From an uncultured Blautia sp. (lineage in GTDB: Bacteria; Bacillota; Clostridia; Lachnospirales; Lachnospiraceae): a DNA stretch of 11,688 nucleotides. The stretch covers positions 1 through 11,688 of the forward strand of contig CAAFRY010000286.1 of NCBI GenBank assembly GCA_900765525.1, given 5' to 3'. The notes under the pieces are model-generated. The model was not told the DNA's origin. It made no database searches and saw only the letters and a program-made list of their open reading frames with translations. Every line of letters begins with the position of its first letter. Within the stretch, counting starts at the first letter, position 1. Below are positions 6,754 to 11,688 of this stretch, piece after piece. Made by a program: the position numbers and the translations under genes.

Positions 6754-8267
6754 TATACAGATATTTCATTATGCCGGCTTTCTATGTATTCTTTAGCCAG
6801 CTTATGCAGCTCTGTATCAGCCTCTTCCCATTGTTTTCTTCTGTTGGATATATACTTTTGCAGTCTGTCCAGACATTCCTTCTGATGTTCCAACATCTTC
6901 TCTACTTGTTCCGGCGCCGCAGCTCCCTGGCAGTTTCTTCTTTCTACGGCCACATGGAAATTTTTTGCCTTCTCTACCTGCTCCCGGGTCATTGGCAAAG
7001 ATTTCCGGCAAATTTCTCTGCACCATTTATCTAAAAGCTCCCAGTTCAGGTCCTCCTGTCCTTTCTTTTCCCGGAACAGTTCACTGATTGCACCTCCTAC
7101 AATTTTATGGGCTTGTCTGAAGGGCATTCCGCCTTCCAAAACCAGGCTGTCCGCCAGTTCCGTAGCATTTGAAAATCCTTTATACAAGATTTTTTCCATA
7201 TTCTCCGCAGAAAATCTAAGAGCCTTCACATATTCGGCGCTAATCCTGCACATGCCGATTGCCGTATTCACACATTCCACTACATCCTCCCAGGCTGCTG
7301 TCATATCTCTGCTGGCCTGAAATCCCACCGAGCACGCTGTGGAAATCCCTGCATACCTGCCGGCCATAATCCTGGCCTGGGAACGGACAGTGGCACAAAT
7401 CACCGGATTTCTCTTCTGAGGCATGATGCTGCTGGAATCAATCAAGTCATCAGTTAAATCTGCAAATCCGGCCTCATTGGAACACCAATTGATAATGTCT
7501 TCCGCCTGCCTTGCCAGAGCAATCAGCACTAATACCCCTATATTGGCTGCTTCCATCATATAATCTTCACTGACAACAGCGTCCGCCGCATGTTCCCACA
7601 CTCCGTCAAATCCCAGGATATTAGCTGTAAATTCTCTGTCAATAGGGTATTCTGTACCAGACATAGCCGCCGCACCAAGTGGGTTTTTGTTAAACCTGTC
7701 CACACATTCCAGAATGCGTTCCATATGGCGGAGCATAGGCGCTCCGTATCCGGCTAATTGAAACCCCATACTGATTGGCTGAGCCTGCTGTCCATATGTG
7801 TACCCCGGAAATATGTCATATTTTGTCTCTGCTGCTCTTTGATGTAAAATCTTCGTCAAATCTCCAATGGCATCTGCCAGCTGATACAAAAGCTCCCTCA
7901 GTTCAATCCGCCACATGGCGGCCTCCACATCATTTCTGCTGCGGGCCACCGGCAAATAGCTGCATATCTCTTCCCCAGCCTGTTCCTTCATCCGCTGCTC
8001 CAGGTTAATATACAAATCTTCCAGAGAAGGGTCTAAGTCCGGAATATCTTTTCCCCAGGCCTCCAAAACCTCCAGCAATTTTTCACAAGCTTTCTCGGGA
8101 ATGATTTTCTGCTTAGCCAGCATGAGTACATGGGCCTCCATTACCTGAACCAGATAGGGAAAGGAACGGTCCGCCTTTTCCATACGGGGTCCGTAATAAT
8201 ACTTCACTGCCACAGGGTTGATTTTCCCTTGAATCTGTTCAAAAAAACCTCCTTTTTCACTTTCCAT
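6753..8267 (-). CDS. Argininosuccinate lyase/aspartase-superfamily C-N lyase, probably not ArgH
   Basis: This 504-residue enzyme belongs to the superfamily that eliminates an amine from a succinyl group to give fumarate. The three conserved regions are visible: RSRND (109-113), GYTYGQQAQPIS (155-166) and the signature SSSIMPQKRNP (278-288) with the likely catalytic serine loop. PLGAAAMSGTEYPIDREF (196-213) also matches the argininosuccinate lyase pattern. Two changes from true ArgH stand out: the usual GYTH is GYTY (Tyr158), and SRNDQ is SRNDV. It is also longer than typical ArgH (about 460 residues). No argG or other arginine gene is nearby. Its partners are an MmgE/PrpD-fold gene, which it overlaps by 11 nt, and a peptide-type importer, so cleavage of an N-(1,2-dicarboxyethyl) compound, as in iminodisuccinate or EDDS lyases, is a better guess. 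The ATG has AAGGAGG six bases upstream. Confidence 0.88.
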   Translation of the reverse strand: MESEKGGFFEQIQGKINPVAVKYYYGPRMEKADRSFPYLVQVMEAHVLMLAKQKIIPEKACEKLLEVLEAWGKDIPDLDPSLEDLYINLEQRMKEQAGEEICSYLPVARSRNDVEAAMWRIELRELLYQLADAIGDLTKILHQRAAETKYDIFPGYTYGQQAQPISMGFQLAGYGAPMLRHMERILECVDRFNKNPLGAAAMSGTEYPIDREFTANILGFDGVWEHAADAVVSEDYMMEAANIGVLVLIALARQAEDIINWCSNEAGFADLTDDLIDSSSIMPQKRNPVICATVRSQARIMAGRYAGISTACSVGFQASRDMTAAWEDVVECVNTAIGMCRISAEYVKALRFSAENMEKILYKGFSNATELADSLVLEGGMPFRQAHKIVGGAISELFREKKGQEDLNWELLDKWCREICRKSLPMTREQVEKAKNFHVAVERRNCQGAAAPEQVEKMLEHQKECLDRLQKYISNRRKQWEEADTELHKLAKEYIESRHNEISV

Positions 8268-9642
8268 TTCCTACCTCCTTAAATATGCAGGATAAAACAT
8301 CTAGTTTTTCCTTTTCTTCAGACTGCAAAATAAACGTGCAAACAGCTTCCGATTTTTCTGCTCCCAGAATTTCTCTTGTAAGAGAAGCATATTTTTTTAT
8401 AATATCTTCTCTGGTGAGGGGAGAGTACATAGAACCCTTAGGGGACTTGACAAATGCTTCCGCCTCCTCCCCGTTTTTCCAACGTACCTCCACCCTAGCA
8501 GCACTTCTGTTTTCCTCTCTTCTGAGCCGGTTCATTTCCGGGCTTTCGTGTACCTGCACCATTGCTGCTGTCTGCCGCAGGTTTTCATCCTGCATCCGTT
8601 TTTCCGTATAATCCTCTGCCGTGCCGCTGTACCCGTGAATTCCCAAGGCCACTCCGTAGGGAATACTGATTTGGGCCGATACCACAGAGTCAGGCTGATA
8701 CTGGCCGCCAGCCATTTCTATGGCAGACCTGTTTACATAGACATGTAACTCCTGCAGCTCCTCAAAACGCTGCCGGGGATTATTCTCATATATCTGCAAT
8801 GCAGCAGAAAAAGGAGAATGCACGGATTTACAAGATGCAAACCATTTAAATTCTATATCCTCCAAAGCCGGTCTGGCTTCTCTTCCCAATGGCTCCAGGC
8901 TCCAGGATTCACTCATGATTCTATAAAGTCCCCCGTCCTCTGCCTCCAATACATAATGAGGCCCTTTCAGTCCCTGCCGGGCAAAAAAAGCTGCCATCAC
9001 CCCGTCTCTGGCGGCCATTCCCGGATGAAGCCTTTTGGTCATTGCGCCATCCTTAGCAAAGGCCCAGGTGCCTCCTGTTCTGCTTCCCGCAATGCCAAGA
9101 GCATTTACCATCTCCTCCTGCCCAAGTCCTAAAAGAACTCCTGCTGCCGCTGCTGCCCCAAAAGGTCCGCAGGTGGCAGTTCCATGCCATCCTCTTTCTC
9201 TGTGATTCAAAAAATCCATGCCCAGAGCAATCCGGACCATTACCTCCACACCGATAATAACAGCATCCAGAAGTTCTTCTATTGTAGAATTACAGATTTG
9301 AGCCACTGCAAGGGCTGCCGGTACACAGACAGCTCCCGTGTGCAGTATGGCAAAATGGACATCATCCAATTCCCTCATATGACAGAAGCTTCCGTTGACC
9401 AAAGCTGCTGTTGAAGGAGAAAAAGCTTTCTCCGTCCCCCATATAAAGGCTCTACCCGACTCAAGCCCTTCTCCTGCTGCCTCCAATATTTTTTTTGCTT
9501 CCGGCATGCGGCTTCCGTAGATACAGCATCCCAGTTCATCTAGCAGGCACAGCCTGGCCATCTCCCGCATGGAAGCCGTACACAATTCTTTCCTTTTTTC
9601 AAAAATATATTGTATTAGTTTTTCTGTTCCTGATTTCTTCAT
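8257..9642 (-). CDS. MmgE/PrpD-family protein, possible iminodisuccinate-type epimerase
   Basis: This 461-residue protein has the MmgE/PrpD fold, whose members include 2-methylcitrate dehydratase, cis-aconitate decarboxylase and iminodisuccinate epimerase. Conserved points are visible: ELDD (Asp93/Asp94), HTGAVCVPAALA (His101), GWHGTATCGPFGAAAA (His153), DGAMTKRLHPGMAARDG (Lys203) and CKSVH (Lys272 and His275), so the active site looks intact. The partner in the operon is a C-N lyase, not methylcitrate synthase or methylisocitrate lyase, which argues against propionate metabolism and for stereochemical editing of the lyase substrate. The ATG chosen overlaps the upstream ATPase stop as ATGA, the usual coupled arrangement. 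An in-frame ATG at 9663, seven residues longer, cannot be excluded. The function is inferred from context. Confidence 0.87.
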   Translation of the reverse strand: MKKSGTEKLIQYIFEKRKELCTASMREMARLCLLDELGCCIYGSRMPEAKKILEAAGEGLESGRAFIWGTEKAFSPSTAALVNGSFCHMRELDDVHFAILHTGAVCVPAALAVAQICNSTIEELLDAVIIGVEVMVRIALGMDFLNHRERGWHGTATCGPFGAAAAAGVLLGLGQEEMVNALGIAGSRTGGTWAFAKDGAMTKRLHPGMAARDGVMAAFFARQGLKGPHYVLEAEDGGLYRIMSESWSLEPLGREARPALEDIEFKWFASCKSVHSPFSAALQIYENNPRQRFEELQELHVYVNRSAIEMAGGQYQPDSVVSAQISIPYGVALGIHGYSGTAEDYTEKRMQDENLRQTAAMVQVHESPEMNRLRREENRSAARVEVRWKNGEEAEAFVKSPKGSMYSPLTREDIIKKYASLTREILGAEKSEAVCTFILQSEEKEKLDVLSCIFKEVGNGK

Positions 9643-10616
9643 TTTTCCAGCGGAAAGTGGCATGCCACCATCCTATCTCCATTCTGCCTGACAGGCGGTT
9701 CTTGTTCTTTACATATTTGCCGGCACTCTTTGCACCTGGTATGAAAGAAGCATCCGGAAGGCGGATTAGCCGGCGATGGAATATCTCCTTCTAATATAAT
9801 CCTCTCATGCTGTATTTCCGGGTTTGGAATAGGATTAGCCGAAAGCAAAGCCTTGGTATAAGGATGCCCCGGATGTGCAAACAATTCATCGGCAGAAATA
9901 ATCTCCGCAATTTTACCCAAATACATAACACCGATTCTATCGGAAATATGCTGGACCACATTTAAGCCGTGGGCAATAAAAATGTAGGTCAGTCCCAGCT
10001 CTTCCTGTAAGTCCTCCAAAAGATTTAATATCTGGGATTGAACGGAAACATCCAAAGCCGACACCGGCTCATCGCAGATGACCAGCTTTGGCCTTAAAAT
10101 CAAGGCTCTGGCAATTCCGATTCTCTGTCTTTGTCCTCCTGAAAATTCATGAGGATACCGGTTATAATATTCCGGCTGCAATCCAACCTTTTCCAGCATT
10201 TCCAGAACCATCTGCTTTCTTCCTGCTTTATCTGAAATTTTATGGATGACCAGCGGTTCCTCGATAATTTTTCCTATTGTCATTCTGGGGTCCAGGGAAG
10301 CAAAAGGGTCCTGAAACACCATCTGTATTTCTTTTCTTACTTTTTTCAGCTCTTTCTTTGACATTTGAAATAAATTTTTCCCCTGAAAAAAGACTTCTCC
10401 TGCCGTAGGCTCTGTTAAACAGCTGATAACTCTTCCTGCCGTAGTTTTCCCACATCCGCTTTCACCCACTAATCCGAAAGTTTCCCCTTCCCGTATGGTA
10501 AAAGAAATGCCATTAAGAGCCTGTACCGTCTTTTTTGCTTTTCCGCTTTTTGATACAAAGTATTTTTTCAGCCCTTTTACTTCTAAAAGAGGAACATCTT
10601 TTTTTCGCTCTTCCAT
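9639..10616 (-). CDS. dppF: Peptide-type ABC transporter ATPase, DppF/OppF family
   Basis: This 325-residue cytoplasmic ATPase is the second nucleotide-binding subunit of the importer. The motifs are Walker A GESGCGKT (51-58), the Q-loop at Gln102, the signature FSGGQRQR (158-165), Walker B LVICDEP (178-184) and the switch His216. The residue after the switch histidine is Gly217 (FIAHGLNVV), where most relatives have Asp. The C-terminal oligopeptide-type extension contains Cys289, Cys295, Cys298, Cys302 and Cys319, the cysteine cluster associated with a 4Fe-4S site in some Opp/Dpp ATPases. The ATG is four bases after the DppD-type stop codon, and its AGGAGG lies inside the last codons of that gene. 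The 3' end overlaps the MmgE/PrpD gene by 4 nt. Confidence 0.95.
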   Translation of the reverse strand: MEERKKDVPLLEVKGLKKYFVSKSGKAKKTVQALNGISFTIREGETFGLVGESGCGKTTAGRVISCLTEPTAGEVFFQGKNLFQMSKKELKKVRKEIQMVFQDPFASLDPRMTIGKIIEEPLVIHKISDKAGRKQMVLEMLEKVGLQPEYYNRYPHEFSGGQRQRIGIARALILRPKLVICDEPVSALDVSVQSQILNLLEDLQEELGLTYIFIAHGLNVVQHISDRIGVMYLGKIAEIISADELFAHPGHPYTKALLSANPIPNPEIQHERIILEGDIPSPANPPSGCFFHTRCKECRQICKEQEPPVRQNGDRMVACHFPLEK

Positions 10617-10620
10617 TTGC

Positions 10621-11601
10621 CTATACCTCCTCTTCCACGTTCAAAGGGAAATGACAGGTTACGGTTCCCCATTGATTCTTATGCTCCGGAGGCTCTTTGC
10701 TTTTGCAAATTTCCCGGGCATAGGGACATCTTGGATGAAATCTGCATCCTTGGGCAAATTTATCCGGAGAGGGAACCATTCCTTTAATTGCCTTCAGCCT
10801 CTCCTCCTTTACATCCACTCTGGGGATACAGTTCAGCAGTCCCTGGGTGTAGGGATGACGTGGATGTTTGAATATTTCCTTTACAGGGGCTTCCTCCACA
10901 ACCCGGCCTCCGTACATAACAATTACCCTCTCTGCCATCTCTGCCACAACTCCTAAATCATGGGTAATAAACAGAATTGTCATATGTAATTCTTCTTTGA
11001 GTCTTCTCATAAGGTCTAAAATCTGTGCCTGGATTGTCACATCCAGGGCCGTAGTAGGCTCATCTGCAATCAAAAGTTCCGGTTGGCAGCAAAGTCCCAT
11101 TGCAATCATAACTCTCTGTCTCATGCCTCCCGATAACTGGTGGGGATACTCCTTCATCCGAATGTCCGGGTCTGCAATACCTACCAGTTCCAGCATATGC
11201 ACAGCCTTCTTTCTGGCCTCCTCCTTACTGACCTTCTGATGTATACGAATGGTTTCCATAATCTGCATTCCAATGGTAAATACAGGATTCAGAGAAGTCA
11301 TAGGCTCCTGATATATCATAGAAATGGTATTTCCCCTGATTCCGCACATCTCACTCTCTGACTTTTTTAAGATGTCCTCACCTTTAAATAAAATCTCTCC
11401 GCCCACATATTTTCCCGGCGGAGATTGAACCAGCTGCATAATAGAAAGAGAAGTCACACTTTTTCCGCTGCCGGACTCTCCCACAATGCAGAGAGTTTCC
11501 CCTTTTTTGATATGGAAACTAACCCCGTCCACAGCAGGAATCACCTTTTCCGGTGTATAAAAATATGTCTTTAGATTTTTCACTTCTAGTAATTCTCCCA
11601 A
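10621..11601 (-). CDS. dppD: Peptide-type ABC transporter ATPase, DppD/OppD family
   Basis: This 326-residue protein is the first nucleotide-binding subunit of the importer and the first gene of the operon visible here. All ABC motifs are present: Walker A GESGSGKS (41-48), Q-loop Gln98 in [10 protein letters not shown], signature LSGGMRQR (156-163), Walker B LLIADEP (176-182), D-loop and switch His214 in THDLGVV. The C-terminal oligopeptide/dipeptide extension carries Cys286, Cys292, Cys299 and Cys316 ([14 protein letters not shown], then TCHFP), a pattern linked to an Fe-S cluster in relatives. The start codon is TTG, seven bases after AGGAGG. The final GAG-GAG-GTA codons double as the ribosome site for the next gene. 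Opening the operon with the ATPases and not the binding protein is an unusual order. Confidence 0.95.
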   Translation of the reverse strand: MGELLEVKNLKTYFYTPEKVIPAVDGVSFHIKKGETLCIVGESGSGKSVTSLSIMQLVQSPPGKYVGGEILFKGEDILKKSESEMCGIRGNTISMIYQEPMTSLNPVFTIGMQIMETIRIHQKVSKEEARKKAVHMLELVGIADPDIRMKEYPHQLSGGMRQRVMIAMGLCCQPELLIADEPTTALDVTIQAQILDLMRRLKEELHMTILFITHDLGVVAEMAERVIVMYGGRVVEEAPVKEIFKHPRHPYTQGLLNCIPRVDVKEERLKAIKGMVPSPDKFAQGCRFHPRCPYAREICKSKEPPEHKNQWGTVTCHFPLNVEEEV

Positions 11602-11608
11602 TCTGACA

Positions 11609-11614
11609 CCTCCT
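11609..11614 (-). promoter_or_regulatory. Ribosome binding site fixing the TTG start of the dppD-type gene
   Basis: AGGAGG on the minus strand lies seven bases before the TTG start. It is the only strong site near the N-terminus of the family alignment ([13 protein letters not shown]), which supports the TTG. Confidence 0.75.
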
Positions 11615-11650
11615 GTTATTCTTTTCCATCTTCCCGCTATTTTTCTGATT

Positions 11651-11671
11651 TTTATTATAGCCTATAAAAAA
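11651..11671 (-). promoter_or_regulatory. Candidate -10 box within a dyad, probable promoter/operator of the transporter-lyase operon
   Basis: A perfect TATAAT lies at 11654-11659 on the minus strand, about 50 bases before the first gene. It sits inside a near-perfect inverted repeat with 10-base arms (11651-11660 and 11662-11671, one mismatch, centred at 11661). No convincing -35 box is found at 16-18 bases; only T-rich sequence is present. The dyad could be an operator where a regulator blocks the polymerase, or simply a product of the AT-rich composition. Transcription would start near 11647. The regulator, if any, lies outside the window. Confidence 0.5.
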
Positions 11672-11688
11672 TAGAAAAACTTCTTTTA

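Noticed and set aside
6743..6769. Upstream ATG adding nine residues to the solute-binding protein
   Set aside because: It would overlap the lyase, precede the basic region of the signal peptide, and include the ribosome site of the internal ATG within its coding sequence.
6753..8267. Simple argininosuccinate lyase (argH) of arginine biosynthesis
   Set aside because: GYTH is GYTY, SRNDQ is SRNDV, the protein is longer than usual, and the neighbours are an importer and an MmgE/PrpD gene with no argG or arg genes.
10495..10956. Plus-strand reading frame of 153 residues
   Set aside because: It lies antisense across the junction of the two ATPase genes, whose motifs are fully explained on the minus strand.
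2524..11601. Glutathione or nickel importer
   Set aside because: The transporter subunits would allow either, but nothing in the binding protein or neighbours points to glutathione or nickel, while the two enzymes point elsewhere.

Overview
The window is a compact, wholly minus-strand stretch of bacterial chromosome. The strong AGGAGG ribosome sites, GTG and TTG starts, AT-rich intergenic DNA, the CcdA-type (not full DsbD) protein and the Cys-tailed Opp/Dpp ATPases point to a Firmicute. The general style suggests a gut Clostridia/Lachnospiraceae member, but that placement is an inference from style and not from a marker gene. No tRNA, rRNA, CRISPR array, insertion sequence or phage gene is visible.

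Reading in the direction of transcription (right to left), the window opens with a short AT-rich leader at 11602-11688. It holds a good -10 box inside a dyad. An eight-gene operon follows: two peptide-type ABC transporter ATPases (10621-11601 and 9639-10616), an MmgE/PrpD-family protein (8257-9642), an argininosuccinate-lyase/aspartase-superfamily C-N lyase (6753-8267), a family 5 solute-binding lipoprotein (5168-6742), two DppB/DppC-type permeases (4217-5137 and 3377-4204), and an unrecognised cysteine-rich protein (2524-3360). Gene junctions run from an 11-nt overlap to a 30-nt gap. The operon ends at a strong Rho-independent hairpin (2429-2469).

Directly abutting that terminator is a near-consensus promoter (TTGAAA-17-TATAAT, 2398-2426). 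It drives a second, three-gene operon: a stand-alone SagB-type flavin oxidoreductase (1520-2329), a CcdA-type membrane thiol-electron carrier (833-1498) and a membrane-anchored TlpA/ResA-like thioredoxin (114-815). Beyond it, positions 1-113 hold a cluster of small palindromes that looks like an extragenic repeat cut by the window edge.

The most interesting unit is the eight-gene operon. A peptide-type importer sits around two enzymes whose families pair in bacterial iminodisuccinate degradation: an MmgE/PrpD-fold epimerase and an aspartase-superfamily C-N lyase. The lyase lacks the active-site histidine of true argininosuccinate lyase (GYTY in place of GYTH) and no other arginine gene is present. 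My working hypothesis is import and cleavage of an N-(1,2-dicarboxyethyl)-type compound, such as an N-succinyl-type amino acid adduct, iminodisuccinate or an EDDS-like aminopolycarboxylate. The products would be fumarate plus an amine or amino acid. The cysteine-rich terminal gene is an uncharacterised partner.
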